Shown here in pieces: positions 45,024-54,495 of a stretch of DNA of 64,000 nucleotides (the stretch's first letter is position 1; every line of letters starts with the position of its first letter). Under the pieces are notes generated by a model. The model saw only the letters and a list, made by a program, of their open reading frames with translations. It was not told where the DNA came from and ran no database searches. This stretch comes from Qipengyuania flavescens (GTDB lineage Bacteria > Pseudomonadota > Alphaproteobacteria > Sphingomonadales > Sphingomonadaceae), in NCBI RefSeq assembly GCF_029688735.1, contig NZ_JARULD010000004.1, positions 124,001 to 188,000 of the forward strand. The letters are read 5' to 3'. The translations under genes were made by a program, and so were the position numbers.

Positions 45024-46193
45024 ATGCGCGCGACCCCCGATTTCGACTTCCAGCTGGGCGAAGCCGCCGAGATGATCCGCGAGAGCGTCGGCCGCTTCGC
45101 CGACGAGCAGATCGCTCCGCTGGCGGAGAAGGTCGATCGCGAGGACTGGTTTCCGAAGGCCGAGCTCTGGCCCGCGATGGGCGAGCTGGGGCTGCATGGA
45201 ATTACCGTTCCCGAAGCCGACGGCGGGCTAGGTCTTGGCTATCTCGAACACGTTATTGCAGTGGAAGAAGTCAGCCGGGCGAGCGCGTCGGTCGGCCTCA
45301 GCTACGGCGCGCATTCCAACCTCTGCGTCAACCAGATCGCGCGTTGGGGCAATGAGGAGCAGAAGGCAAAATATTTGCCCAAGCTCATCAGCGGCGAGCA
45401 CGTCGGCTCGCTCGCCATGAGCGAGGCGAGTGCAGGATCGGACGTCGTCTCGATGAAGATGAAGGCAGAGAAAGTGGACGGCGGCTATGTGCTGAACGGC
45501 ACCAAATTCTGGATCACCAACGCGCCCTATGCCGATACGCTGGTCGTCTACGGCAAGACGTCGCCCGAAGCGGGCAGCCGGGGTATCACGACCTTCCTGA
45601 TCGAAAAGGATTTCGAAGGCTTCTCCATCGGCCAGAAGATCGAGAAAGTCGGCATGCGCGGCTCGCCTACCAGCGAGCTGGTGTTCGACGATTGCTTCGT
45701 GCCCGACGCAAATGTGATGGGTCCGGAAAATGGCGGTGTCGGCGTGCTGATGAGCGGCCTCGATTACGAGCGCGTGGTGCTCGCCGGATTGCAGCTCGGC
45801 GTGATGCAGGCGTGCCTCGATACGGTCATCCCCTACCTGCGCGAGCGCACCCAGTTCGGTAAGCCGCTCGGCAGCTTCCAGCTGATGCAGGCCAAAATCG
45901 CCGACATGTATGTCGCGCTGCAATCGGCCCGCGCCTACACCTATGCGGTGGCCCAGAGCTGCGATGCGAACAAGACCACCCGTTTTGACGCGGCAGGCGC
46001 GATCCTCCTGGCGAGCGAGAACGCCTTTCGCGTGGCTGCCGAAAGCGTCCAGGCGCTGGGCGGCGCGGGCTACACCCTCGACTGGCCTGTCGAGCGCTAC
46101 ATGCGCGACGCCAAGTTGCTCGATATCGGCGCAGGCACGAACGAGATCAGGCGGATGCTGATCGGGCGCGAACTGATCGGGGCTGCGGGATGA
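45024..46193 (+). CDS. ivd: Isovaleryl-CoA dehydrogenase
   Basis: 389 residues, acyl-CoA dehydrogenase fold. The catalytic base is Glu249 in [16 protein letters not shown], the position specific for isovaleryl-CoA dehydrogenases. [14 protein letters not shown] and [19 protein letters not shown] bind FAD and substrate; the chain ends [16 protein letters not shown]. It oxidises isovaleryl-CoA in leucine breakdown. TTGAGGAGAG precedes the ATG. The next gene, mccB, overlaps by four bases. Confidence 0.94.
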   Translation: MRATPDFDFQLGEAAEMIRESVGRFADEQIAPLAEKVDREDWFPKAELWPAMGELGLHGITVPEADGGLGLGYLEHVIAVEEVSRASASVGLSYGAHSNLCVNQIARWGNEEQKAKYLPKLISGEHVGSLAMSEASAGSDVVSMKMKAEKVDGGYVLNGTKFWITNAPYADTLVVYGKTSPEAGSRGITTFLIEKDFEGFSIGQKIEKVGMRGSPTSELVFDDCFVPDANVMGPENGGVGVLMSGLDYERVVLAGLQLGVMQACLDTVIPYLRERTQFGKPLGSFQLMQAKIADMYVALQSARAYTYAVAQSCDANKTTRFDAAGAILLASENAFRVAAESVQALGGAGYTLDWPVERYMRDAKLLDIGAGTNEIRRMLIGRELIGAAG

Positions 46194-47800
46194 CAGCACC
46201 CATTCTCACCTCTACCCTCGACCGCGAGGCGCCTGATGCCAAGGCGCGCTTCGAGCACAACAAGTCACTCGCCGCAGACTTGCGCTCCACCGTAGCCGCC
46301 GCTGCTTTGGGCGGCTCCGAAGGCAGCCGTGAACGCCACGTCGGGCGGGGCAAGCTGTTGCCGCGCGAGCGGGTGGAGCGCTTGCTCGATCCGGGCAGCC
46401 CCTTCCTCGAGATCGGCCAGCTTGCCGCCAACGGCATGTATGGCAAGGACGAGATCAACGGTGCGGGAATGATTGCCGGAATCGGACGGGTCTCGGGTCG
46501 GCAGGTGATGATCGTGTGCAACGATGCCACGGTTAAAGGCGGCACCTATTACCCGATGACGGTCAAGAAGCACCTTCGCGCACAGGAGATAGCGCAAGAG
46601 AACCGGCTGCCGTGCATCTACCTCGTCGACAGCGGCGGGGCGAATTTGCCGCACCAGGCCGAGGTCTTCCCCGACCGCGACCATTTCGGGCGGATCTTCT
46701 TCAACCAGGCGAGCATGAGTGCGCTCGGCATCCCGCAGATCGCCTGCGTCATGGGCAGCTGCACCGCAGGCGGAGCCTACGTGCCCGCCATGTCGGACGA
46801 GACGGTGATCGTGCGCAACCAGGGCACGATCTTTCTTGCCGGACCCCCGCTGGTGAAGGCCGCGACGGGCGAGGAGATCAGCGCCGAGGATCTGGGCGGC
46901 GGCGATCTGCACGCGAAGAAGAGCGGCGTGGTCGATCATCTCGCCGAGAACGACGAGCACGCGCTCACGATCGTGCGCGATATCGTCAGCCATCTCGGCG
47001 ACAACTATGCCGAAGCGAAACACGTCACGCTGAAAGACCCGCGTCCGCCGAAGTTCGATGCGGAAGACATCTACGCCATCGTGCCGGAGGACGTGCGCGC
47101 GCCCTATGACGTGCACGAGGTCATCGCCCGCCTCGTCGACGGCAGCGAATTCCACGAGTTCAAGCAGCATTACGGCAGCACGCTGGTCTGCGGTTTTGCG
47201 CACATCTGGGGCATGCCGGTGGCGATCCTCGCCAACAACGGCGTGCTCTTCTCCGAAAGCGCGCAGAAGGGCGCGCATTTTATCGAACTGGCGCAGCAGC
47301 GCCGCATTCCGCTGCTATTCCTCCAGAACATCTCCGGCTTCATGGTCGGTGGGAAATACGAGGCGGAAGGCATCGCCAAGCATGGCGCGAAACTTGTCAC
47401 CGCCGTTGCCACCGCCACCGTACCCAAGGTCACCGTGGTCATCGGCGGCAGCTTCGGCGCAGGCAATTACGGCATGTGCGGCCGCGCCTATAGCCCGCGC
47501 TTCCTGTTCACCTGGCCCAATGCGCGCATCTCCGTGATGGGCGGCGAGCAGGCCGCATCGGTGCTGGCCACCGTCCACCGCGACGCCGACAGCTGGACCG
47601 AGGAGCAGGCCGAGGAGTTCAAGGCCCCGATCCGCCAGAAATACGAGGACGAGGGCAATCCCTATTACGCCACCGCCCGCCTGTGGGACGATGGCGTGAT
47701 AGACCCTGCGCAGACTCGCGACGTACTGGGCCTGGCCTTCGCCGCGACGCTCGAAGCGCCGATCCCCGAGCGTCCGCAGTTCGGTGTCTTCCGGATGTAG
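46190..47800 (+). CDS. mccB: Methylcrotonoyl-CoA carboxylase carboxyltransferase (beta) subunit
   Basis: 536 residues, the usual MCC-beta length. [23 protein letters not shown] starts the crotonase-like carboxyltransferase. The region with [27 protein letters not shown] and [16 protein letters not shown] is diagnostic, as is [14 protein letters not shown]. It transfers CO2 from biotin to 3-methylcrotonyl-CoA. The biotin-carrying alpha subunit and later leucine genes are not downstream here. Confidence 0.95.
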   Translation: MTAPILTSTLDREAPDAKARFEHNKSLAADLRSTVAAAALGGSEGSRERHVGRGKLLPRERVERLLDPGSPFLEIGQLAANGMYGKDEINGAGMIAGIGRVSGRQVMIVCNDATVKGGTYYPMTVKKHLRAQEIAQENRLPCIYLVDSGGANLPHQAEVFPDRDHFGRIFFNQASMSALGIPQIACVMGSCTAGGAYVPAMSDETVIVRNQGTIFLAGPPLVKAATGEEISAEDLGGGDLHAKKSGVVDHLAENDEHALTIVRDIVSHLGDNYAEAKHVTLKDPRPPKFDAEDIYAIVPEDVRAPYDVHEVIARLVDGSEFHEFKQHYGSTLVCGFAHIWGMPVAILANNGVLFSESAQKGAHFIELAQQRRIPLLFLQNISGFMVGGKYEAEGIAKHGAKLVTAVATATVPKVTVVIGGSFGAGNYGMCGRAYSPRFLFTWPNARISVMGGEQAASVLATVHRDADSWTEEQAEEFKAPIRQKYEDEGNPYYATARLWDDGVIDPAQTRDVLGLAFAATLEAPIPERPQFGVFRM

Positions 47801-47870
47801 CCGCGGAACGCGAATCGGGCAGGGGCGTAGAGAGAAATGAGGGTCTTGGGCGGAAACGAGGAGAGTTTCC

Positions 47871-48572
47871 GTGAATGAGAACATCCTGCTGGTAATCTTC
47901 GCCGTCATCGTGCTGCTGATCGCCGTCGGCATCTGGATGACGATCCGCAAACGCCGAACCGATCACTTGCGCGACCGCTTCGGCGACGAGTACGACCGCA
48001 CGCTGGACAATGCCGGCGACCGCACCAAGGCCGAGCGTGATCTGGAGCGGCGCGAAGAACGCGTCGACGCCCTTGAGATTCGCCGGCTGACCGCAGACGA
48101 GCACACCCGCTTCGCAACCGAATGGCGCGACGTGAAATCCGTGTTCGTCGACAGTCCCGTCGAAGCCGTGCTCCATGCCGACCGCATGCTGGCCAACATG
48201 ATGAAGACGGTCGGCTATCCGATGGCCGATTTCGACCGCCGCTACGAAGATCTCACGGTCAATCACGGCGACGTCGCGCGGCATTATCGCGAAGGTCACG
48301 CCATCGTCGACCGGCACAATGACGGCAGCGCCTCGACCGAGGACATGCGCCAGGCGATGAAGCATTACGAAGCCCTGTTCGACCACCTCGTCGCCGATGC
48401 CGAAGGTGGCGGTCTCGACGCGACCACCACTGGAGCTTCGACCGCTGGCACGACTGCGACGGCCTCGACCGCGCGGACGACCGATCTGGACGGTGACGGC
48501 GACGCCGATGTCGTGCGGCAGGATACGGATGGCGACGGCCGCGCGGACCGAGTCGCCATCAGGAACGACTGA
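47871..48572 (+). CDS. Membrane-anchored protein with Asp/Gly-rich calcium-loop-like tail
   Basis: 233 residues from a GTG with GAGGAGA seven bases upstream. One N-terminal membrane helix (about 4-23) precedes a basic stop-transfer stretch and a helical domain (about 40-170). A Thr/Ala/Ser-rich linker follows. The tail reads DLDGDGDADVVRQDTDGDGRAD, two DxDxDG-type calcium loops. The helical part resembles no family I can name. Basic residues right after the helix suggest the domain is cytoplasmic, which would be odd for a Ca-binding tail. Confidence 0.65.
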   Translation: MNENILLVIFAVIVLLIAVGIWMTIRKRRTDHLRDRFGDEYDRTLDNAGDRTKAERDLERREERVDALEIRRLTADEHTRFATEWRDVKSVFVDSPVEAVLHADRMLANMMKTVGYPMADFDRRYEDLTVNHGDVARHYREGHAIVDRHNDGSASTEDMRQAMKHYEALFDHLVADAEGGGLDATTTGASTAGTTATASTARTTDLDGDGDADVVRQDTDGDGRADRVAIRND

Positions 48573-48657
48573 TCCGCCTGAACATCGCCGTCGAAATCTC
48601 CAGACGGCCTTAGCAATCCCCGCTGCGCCTGCTAGGCGGAGCGGGGAGAGTGACTGA

Positions 48658-49290
48658 ATGACCGCACGAAATCCGCGCAAGCGATCGATCCTGTCGCGGA
48701 TCGTGCGGCGCATCATCTGGACGATCTATCGCCTGCAGGGGTGGAAGGTCGAAACCGGCATGCCCGCGATCCCGAAATTCGTCATCGCGGGCGCACCGCA
48801 CACCTCGAACTGGGACTTCGTTTTCTTCACCGGCGCCACCGCCGAAGAGGGTGTCGAGCCCAGCTTCATGGGCAAGCACACGCTGTTCAAGGGCTACATG
48901 CGCAACTTCATGTTCGACATGGGCGGCGTGCCGATCGACCGGACCAAGCGCGCGAACTACGTCGAGCAGGTGGCCGAGGCCTTTCGAGCAGCGGAGCGGC
49001 TGGCGCTGGTCATTGCGGCAGAAGGCACGCGAAGTTCCGACGGGGAATGGAAATCGGGCTTCTGGCATATCGCGCGCGAAGCCGAAGTGCCGATCGTGCT
49101 GGCCTGGGTCAGCTGGAAGGATCGCCGGCTCGGCTTCAGCGATCCGATCGAACCGAGCGACGATTACGCCAGCGATCTTTCGAAAATCGCCGCATGGTTC
49201 CGCACGAAGCGCCCCGATTACGGACGCTACAAGGTGCTGGAGGCGCAGGCGCAGCGCCTGCTTGCCGAAGGAAAGGACACGGCCGCATGA
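48658..49290 (+). CDS. Lysophospholipid acyltransferase-like protein
   Basis: 210 residues. APHTSNWDF carries the H-x4-D active-site motif of glycerolipid acyltransferases, GGVPIDRTKR is motif II-like, and AAEGTRSSDGEWKSGFWHIA matches motif III (EGTRS). It probably acylates a lysolipid or related acceptor at the inner membrane. Its stop overlaps the start of the DUF1295 membrane protein gene. Confidence 0.85.
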   Translation: MTARNPRKRSILSRIVRRIIWTIYRLQGWKVETGMPAIPKFVIAGAPHTSNWDFVFFTGATAEEGVEPSFMGKHTLFKGYMRNFMFDMGGVPIDRTKRANYVEQVAEAFRAAERLALVIAAEGTRSSDGEWKSGFWHIAREAEVPIVLAWVSWKDRRLGFSDPIEPSDDYASDLSKIAAWFRTKRPDYGRYKVLEAQAQRLLAEGKDTAA

Positions 49291-50087
49291 TCCTCGGAGC
49301 GCTGATCGCCAATGCCGCCATCCTGCTCGGCGTTACTCTGATCCTGTGGGTGGTGGCGGTGCAGATCGACGATGTCTCCTTCATCGACAGCTTCTGGGGT
49401 TTCGGCATGGCGCTGATGGCCTTCACCAGCTGGATGCAGCTCCGGGCGCCCGGCCCGCTGGCGACCTTACTGATGGGCATGGCGGTCGTCTGGGGCTTGC
49501 GGCTGTCGATCTACCTCTTCCTGCGGTGGCGCCGCGAGGGCGAGGACAAGCGCTACGAGCGGATGCTGCGCAAGGATCGGGAGAAGGGCCGCTTCGCCTT
49601 CGCGGCGCTCACCAAGATTTTCCTCGGTCAGGCAGTCCTGCTGTTCATCGTCTGCAGCCCGGCGCAATACGGCATCCTCGAGGCAGCGACTGCCATCCCG
49701 ATCAGCGGGCTCGCGCTGGTCGGGCTGGCGCTCTACCTCCTCGGCATCGTTTTCGAATGGGTCGGCGACTGGCAGCTTTCGCGCTTCAAGGCCGATCCGG
49801 CGAGCGAGGGCGAGGTGATGGACAAAGGGCTGTGGCGCTACACCCGCCACCCCAATTACTTCGGCGATGCCTGCGTGTGGTGGGGCATCTGGATCGCCGC
49901 GGCCTCTGCCGGTTGGTGGGTCGCGGCAGCCACCGTGGTCGGGCCGCTGTTCCTCACCTTCACCCTGGTGAAATGGTCGGGTGCCGCCCTGCTTGAGAAG
50001 GGCATGAAGCACTCTCGCCCGGGCTATGAGGATTACAAGAAGCGTACCTCCGCCTTCATTCCCATGCCGCCGTCGAAATCCGGCTGA
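49287..50087 (+). CDS. DUF1295 / steroid 5-alpha-reductase-like membrane protein
   Basis: 266 residues with about six membrane helices. The DUF1295 opening DDVSFIDSFWGFG is followed by KGLWRYTRHPNYFGDACVWWGIW, the NADPH-binding-type signature also seen in isoprenylcysteine methyltransferases and sterol reductases. The end has the DYKKRTSAFIPMPP motif typical of the family. It probably reduces or modifies a lipid. ATG at 49287 overlaps the acyltransferase stop. Confidence 0.88.
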   Translation: MILGALIANAAILLGVTLILWVVAVQIDDVSFIDSFWGFGMALMAFTSWMQLRAPGPLATLLMGMAVVWGLRLSIYLFLRWRREGEDKRYERMLRKDREKGRFAFAALTKIFLGQAVLLFIVCSPAQYGILEAATAIPISGLALVGLALYLLGIVFEWVGDWQLSRFKADPASEGEVMDKGLWRYTRHPNYFGDACVWWGIWIAAASAGWWVAAATVVGPLFLTFTLVKWSGAALLEKGMKHSRPGYEDYKKRTSAFIPMPPSKSG

Positions 50088-50160
50088 TAGGCGCGTCCCG
50101 GGCTTCAATCCGGCGGCGAAACCGCTACATGGTCCCCATGAGCAACCGGGAGCGTATCGC

Positions 50161-50787
50161 GTGAGCGAGAACGAGATCGAAGAACTGCGCTCGCGCTTCG
50201 CGCGCGAGGCGATGGCGATCATGGAGCGGCGCGGCGAGGAAGTGAACCGTGCCAAGCTGGCTTCCGAGCTCAACATCGCGCGCACCCGCGTGGAGACAGT
50301 GTTCCCCGAAGAGGCCGATCTGCTGGAGGCGGTGACCGGCGAATGGTTCGCGCCCAAGCTGGCGGTGATGGACGAGGTCATGGCGACCGACCTGCCGCCG
50401 CGGCGCAAGATGTACGAATTCTTCGCCCGTCGCTTCCTGTTGCTGCGCGACAATTTCAAGAACGACCCGGCGAGCTTCAAGCTCTATGTCGAGATGGGCG
50501 AGCGCTACTTCGAATATGCGCAAAGCTATATCGACCTGGCCGATCACTATCTGTGCGAACTGATCGCGCAGGCCCAGGCCGAGGGACATTTCGCGGGGCT
50601 GGAGATCAACCAGGCGCTGTCGCTGATCAACCAGGCGGTGCTTTGTTACATTCAGCCCTATCTCATCGCGATGATCGACGAGCGCCTGACCGAGGCGAAG
50701 CTCGCCGGCCTGATCGACGCGCTGTTCGATGGCCTTCACGCGCGTGACAGCGATGCCCGCGGGATGCGTAGCATAAGCCCGGCGTGA
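50161..50787 (+). CDS. TetR/AcrR-like transcriptional regulator
   Basis: 208 residues, all helical. The first 60 hold a helix-turn-helix-like segment (REAMAIMERRGEEVNRAKLASELNIARTRVETVFPEEADLLEAV) with the TetR layout, though the usual Gly and Phe-Tyr positions are weak. The rest is a ligand-binding/dimerisation domain (MYEFFARRFLLLRDNFKND). GTG at 50161 has GGGAG nine bases upstream. The stop overlaps the glycosyltransferase GTG start. It may regulate the downstream surface-polysaccharide genes. Confidence 0.72.
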   Translation: MSENEIEELRSRFAREAMAIMERRGEEVNRAKLASELNIARTRVETVFPEEADLLEAVTGEWFAPKLAVMDEVMATDLPPRRKMYEFFARRFLLLRDNFKNDPASFKLYVEMGERYFEYAQSYIDLADHYLCELIAQAQAEGHFAGLEINQALSLINQAVLCYIQPYLIAMIDERLTEAKLAGLIDALFDGLHARDSDARGMRSISPA

Positions 50788-52022
50788 CGCAGGGACCTGC
50801 CCGGCGAATTCTTTTCATCGGGCTGAATTACAGTCCCGAACCGATCGGCATCGGCCCCTATTCCGCCGGTCTTGCCGAGGCGCTGGTTGCGCGCGGGCAC
50901 GAGGTGCAGGCCGTCGTCGGCCAGCCGTACTACCCTGAGTGGAAGCTTTACGAGCGGTATAAAGGGCGCTGGCAGAGCAGCGTCGAGAACGGGGTGGCGA
51001 TCACGCGCTGCCCGCATTACGTGCCGTCCAATCCCACCGGTAAGCGGCGGATGGCGCATCACATGAGCTTTGCCAGCAGCGCCTATCCGCCGGCACGTGC
51101 CGCGCGGCGCGAGCTCAGGCCGGACATGGTCTTCACCGTGGCCCCTTCGATGATTGCGGTTCCGGTTGCTCGCCGCATGGCGCGCCGCGCCGGCGTGCCC
51201 CTGTGGCTGCATATCCAGGATTTCGAAGTCGGCGCGGCGCTGGCGACCGGGCTCATCGAGCAAGGCAGCAAGACGGCGAGGAATGCCGCCCGCTTCGAGG
51301 AACGCCTGCTGCGCTCGGCCGATGTCGTGTCCACTATCAGCGAACCGATGTGCGCGCTCGCTCAGGCCAAAGGTGTCGACGCCGATCGCATCGTCGAGAT
51401 CCGCAATTGGGCGAACCACGCCGAGAGGATCGCGACCGGCGATGGCAATCGGCTGCGGGCGGAATGGGGCCTACAGGACAAGGTGGTGGCGCTCTATTCG
51501 GGCAATATCGCCAACAAGCAGGGGCTCGAGATCGTGATCGAGGCGGCGCGCAGGCTGGAGCGGCGTGCCGATCTGGCCTTCGTGATTTCGGGCGAGGGGC
51601 CGAACCGTGCGCGGCTGGAAGCGATGGCGGCAGGGCTGGGGAATATCCAGTTCCACGATCTGCAACCGGAGGAAAGCATCGGCGACCTGATGCGGCTGGC
51701 CGATATCCATCTCCTTCCCCAGCTCCCCGATGCTGCCGACTTGGTGCTGCCGTCGAAGCTCGGCAACATGCTGGCATCGGGTCGTCCCATCGTGGCGACG
51801 GCGGCGCCCGGTACCGGTATAGACCGCGAGATCGAGGGGGCGGGGGTAGTAGTCCCGCCGCAAGACCCGGCGGCATTCGCCTGGGGCATCGACCAGCTTC
51901 TGCGGCATCCCGGGCTCCGCGAGAAACTCGGACAAGGCGGCAGAGAGCGCGCCCTGCTCCACTGGTCGAAAGACGCAATCGTCGACCGCTTCGAAGCGCA
52001 AATGCAATTGCTGCTCGGCTGA
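50784..52022 (+). CDS. WcaI-like glycosyltransferase (GT4)
   Basis: 412 residues. LNYSPEPIGIGPYSAGLAEALVARGHEVQAVVGQPYYPEW is the start typical of WcaI-type colanic-acid glycosyltransferases (read in pieces). VALYSGNIANKQGLEIVIEAA and PSKLGNMLASGRPIVATA are the GT-B donor-binding motifs. It probably adds a sugar during exopolysaccharide synthesis. It is the only polysaccharide enzyme nearby and is followed by two phage-tail-like genes. Confidence 0.88.
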   Translation: MTQGPARRILFIGLNYSPEPIGIGPYSAGLAEALVARGHEVQAVVGQPYYPEWKLYERYKGRWQSSVENGVAITRCPHYVPSNPTGKRRMAHHMSFASSAYPPARAARRELRPDMVFTVAPSMIAVPVARRMARRAGVPLWLHIQDFEVGAALATGLIEQGSKTARNAARFEERLLRSADVVSTISEPMCALAQAKGVDADRIVEIRNWANHAERIATGDGNRLRAEWGLQDKVVALYSGNIANKQGLEIVIEAARRLERRADLAFVISGEGPNRARLEAMAAGLGNIQFHDLQPEESIGDLMRLADIHLLPQLPDAADLVLPSKLGNMLASGRPIVATAAPGTGIDREIEGAGVVVPPQDPAAFAWGIDQLLRHPGLREKLGQGGRERALLHWSKDAIVDRFEAQMQLLLG

Positions 52023-52114
52023 CCGGCGAGCGTGTCGCGCACCGGAAATCATTTTCCTACACCGAACTGCGTGAATAACCGATCTGGTTCCTACTTGATT
52101 CGGGAGCCAACCAT

Positions 52115-52549
52115 ATGCCTTCAAAAACCTATCCGATCGAGGCCCCCGGCGGCTTCGCCCCAGTATTTGCCCTTGGTAGCGACGATGGTAGCGGGCAGCT
52201 CGCGCTCGTTTCGCACGGGGCACCCCTGCCGACCGTAGCACTCGCTCCGGCCGCTCCGGCTCCGCTGAACGGAAGCGCCTCGAACGCGAAGGTCGCGGGA
52301 CCGTTCGCGCCTACTCCGCTTGCTCCGGTATTCCTGACACTGACAGGCGAATGGACCGGCACCGTGCGCATCCTGCGATCGATCGACGGAGGGGCGACCA
52401 GGCATCCGCTGACCATCGCCGGTTCCGAATGGGCGGTCTTCCATGGCAATGCTTGCGAGCCGGTCTGGCAGGAGGGGGAAAGCGGCGCGCAGCTTTATCT
52501 CGATATCGCGCCGACCTCCGGCACGCTGACCTACCGGATTGCGCAATGA
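52115..52549 (+). CDS. Phage-tail-like beta-sandwich protein
   Basis: 144 residues. The C-terminal half, LTGEWTGTVRILRSIDGGATRHPLT then SGAQLYLDIAPTSGTLTYRIAQ, resembles small phage structural proteins in which a G-x-W-x-G-T-V strand is followed by RS-x-DGG and a closing G-T-x-x-Y-R-L strand. The N-terminal half is Pro/Ala-rich. GGGAG precedes the ATG. It overlaps by four bases with a beta-helix gene, an arrangement like phage tail fibre modules. This is inference from pattern, not from a search. Confidence 0.5.
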   Translation: MPSKTYPIEAPGGFAPVFALGSDDGSGQLALVSHGAPLPTVALAPAAPAPLNGSASNAKVAGPFAPTPLAPVFLTLTGEWTGTVRILRSIDGGATRHPLTIAGSEWAVFHGNACEPVWQEGESGAQLYLDIAPTSGTLTYRIAQ

Positions 52550-54495
52550 GGGCGCTGGCTTTGCCCGCACTGGGCCTCGCCCAACGTTCCGCCCAATCGC
52601 TTCCAGCCCTGTTCGCCGAACTGGCAACGCGATTGCCCGCCCCCGACATCGCCCGGCTCCACAGCGCAGGCCATGCGGTCTCCGGGAAAGGCCCCGGAAC
52701 CTATATCGCCGACGATCTCGCGACGGAGGCCCTCGCCGACGCGCACCCGCGCTTCGTCTTGCGGACTGCAAATCGTCGGGTCTTCCGCCTGCTGCCGGAG
52801 GCTGGCTCCATATCGGTCGAACAGGGCGGTGCGGCTGGCGACGGTCTCGTCAACGACCAGTCCGCAATCCAGGCGACGATCGACTATGCCGAGGCCGTGG
52901 GTGCGCGCGAAATAAGGTTCGAAAGCGCGTATTACCGCATCGATTGCCCCGAACGAACCTCGCCCGCGCTCGACACGCGCGCGGTCGATGGCCATCCTCT
53001 CGTGGTCCGTAAAAGCCTCACCTTGCGCGGCTGCGCGGCGGATCGTAGCGTGCTCGATTTTCGCGGGCTTGGCGGTGTCGACCCGGACGGCAATTGGCAG
53101 ATGGCGCCGACCTCCGCGACCGATGCCGCACCGGCAGTGTGGCGCAGGGGCGGACTCTATCTAGACGGCGATACCTCCCGTCCCGAACCCGCCGCGCGGC
53201 GCATTGCTAGGCTGGAGCTCGACCGGCTGGTGTTCCGGGGCAACCGCCAGCGGACCGGCCAGACCACCTATCCCGCCGATTCCGTTACCGGCGACGGGTG
53301 GGACATTTCGGACAAGGGTTTCTGGTTGCAGGACGTCTATGTCGGCACGGTCATCTGCCGCGACACGGACTTTATCGGCTGGCGCGGCGAGATCTTCTAC
53401 GCGGTCGGCGCGGACGACGCGATCGAGCGGCTTTCGCTGACGCGGTGCAAGTTGCTGACCGGGAATGGCAACGGCCTTAATCTCGGCTGCAATCCGCGCG
53501 TCGATGCCGTTGATTGCGAATTCGGCGACTGCAAGATCGCGCAGGAGGACACGGGCAAGAGCTATGCCCATTTCCGCAATTGCCTATGGCGCGACTGCGA
53601 ATATGTCTGGCTCGGCGGCGGGTCGACCCACGGCCGGCTCTACACCTACAAATACCCTACGCGCGACGAAGCTGCGCCGGTGCCCGCGACGATTCTCGAC
53701 GGATGCCGTTTCGACGATGCGGGGCTGGTTTGGGTCAACAGCTGGGTATCGGGCCGTATCCGCACGGTCGATACGCCGGTCGCGATGAGCAGCACGCATG
53801 GCCACGCGCTGCGCGATATCGATCTTGAAGTGGACGCGCTGCTCGACCGGCGCGGCGGCTTCAATGCCGTTGGCCTTTACGGCCCGACTTCGCTGACGCA
53901 GCCGGTCGAAGGGGCTCCCGTTGGCGTCTATCACAGCCCGCCGCGGCAAATTCGCCTGAAGGTCCGCCATTACCGCAGCGCGCTGGCCCAGCAGGCCGGA
54001 CGCCACTGGCTGGATGTACGCTGGGGCGGCTACATCGACCGTTCCTGCCGGATCGAGGTGGAGGGGGAATTTCTCGCGGGACGGGTCCCCAACGGCCAGG
54101 ACGATCCGCTCTCCTTTCCCTTCGTCAGCTTCGCCGGCGGGAATACGACGCCCGCGAGCACGGTGCACGGCTATTACAAGCCGGCAAGCATAGCGGCATC
54201 CGGTGTGCTGGCTCCGGCCAGTTCGCATATGGCGCTGGCGCTCAGCGGAGACATTGCAGTCGACCTCGCGCTGCCTGCAAATCCGCGCGGCGGTGCGAAC
54301 CACGGTTATGCAGATGGGCAGCGCCTGCGGCTCGTAAAGCAGGAAAATGCGGGTACCATCACCTTCAAAAAGGGAACGTCCACAAGCATGGCGATGACTG
54401 CGACGCGGGTGCTCGACAAGGCATCCGACTGGATCGAGTTCGCCTACAACCGGTCTGCGTCACGCTGGGAGGAGGTCGGCTTCGGCGCGTACTAG
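52546..54495 (+). CDS. Large beta-helix protein (tail-spike / polysaccharide-lyase-like)
   Basis: 649 residues. Residues about 85-130 (GDGLVNDQSAIQATIDYAEAVGAREIRFE) are the pectate-lyase-3/tail-spike N-terminal signature D-G-x-x-(N/D)-D-x-x-A-(I/L)-Q. Many short strands with DxDF-, CRDTDF- and CEFGDC-type turns make the helix. The C-terminal part (from about 560) is beta-rich and ends in an FTYNxSxxxW-like strand (AYNRSASRWEEV), common in phage receptor-binding proteins. No signal peptide. It may cut or bind a surface polysaccharide. Confidence 0.68.
   Translation: MRALALPALGLAQRSAQSLPALFAELATRLPAPDIARLHSAGHAVSGKGPGTYIADDLATEALADAHPRFVLRTANRRVFRLLPEAGSISVEQGGAAGDGLVNDQSAIQATIDYAEAVGAREIRFESAYYRIDCPERTSPALDTRAVDGHPLVVRKSLTLRGCAADRSVLDFRGLGGVDPDGNWQMAPTSATDAAPAVWRRGGLYLDGDTSRPEPAARRIARLELDRLVFRGNRQRTGQTTYPADSVTGDGWDISDKGFWLQDVYVGTVICRDTDFIGWRGEIFYAVGADDAIERLSLTRCKLLTGNGNGLNLGCNPRVDAVDCEFGDCKIAQEDTGKSYAHFRNCLWRDCEYVWLGGGSTHGRLYTYKYPTRDEAAPVPATILDGCRFDDAGLVWVNSWVSGRIRTVDTPVAMSSTHGHALRDIDLEVDALLDRRGGFNAVGLYGPTSLTQPVEGAPVGVYHSPPRQIRLKVRHYRSALAQQAGRHWLDVRWGGYIDRSCRIEVEGEFLAGRVPNGQDDPLSFPFVSFAGGNTTPASTVHGYYKPASIAASGVLAPASSHMALALSGDIAVDLALPANPRGGANHGYADGQRLRLVKQENAGTITFKKGTSTSMAMTATRVLDKASDWIEFAYNRSASRWEEVGFGAY

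Noticed and set aside
50129-50163. ATG at 50129 or 50138 as start of the TetR-like gene
   Set aside because: Both are out of frame with the regulator and run into TGA at 50162; the GTG at 50161 is in frame.
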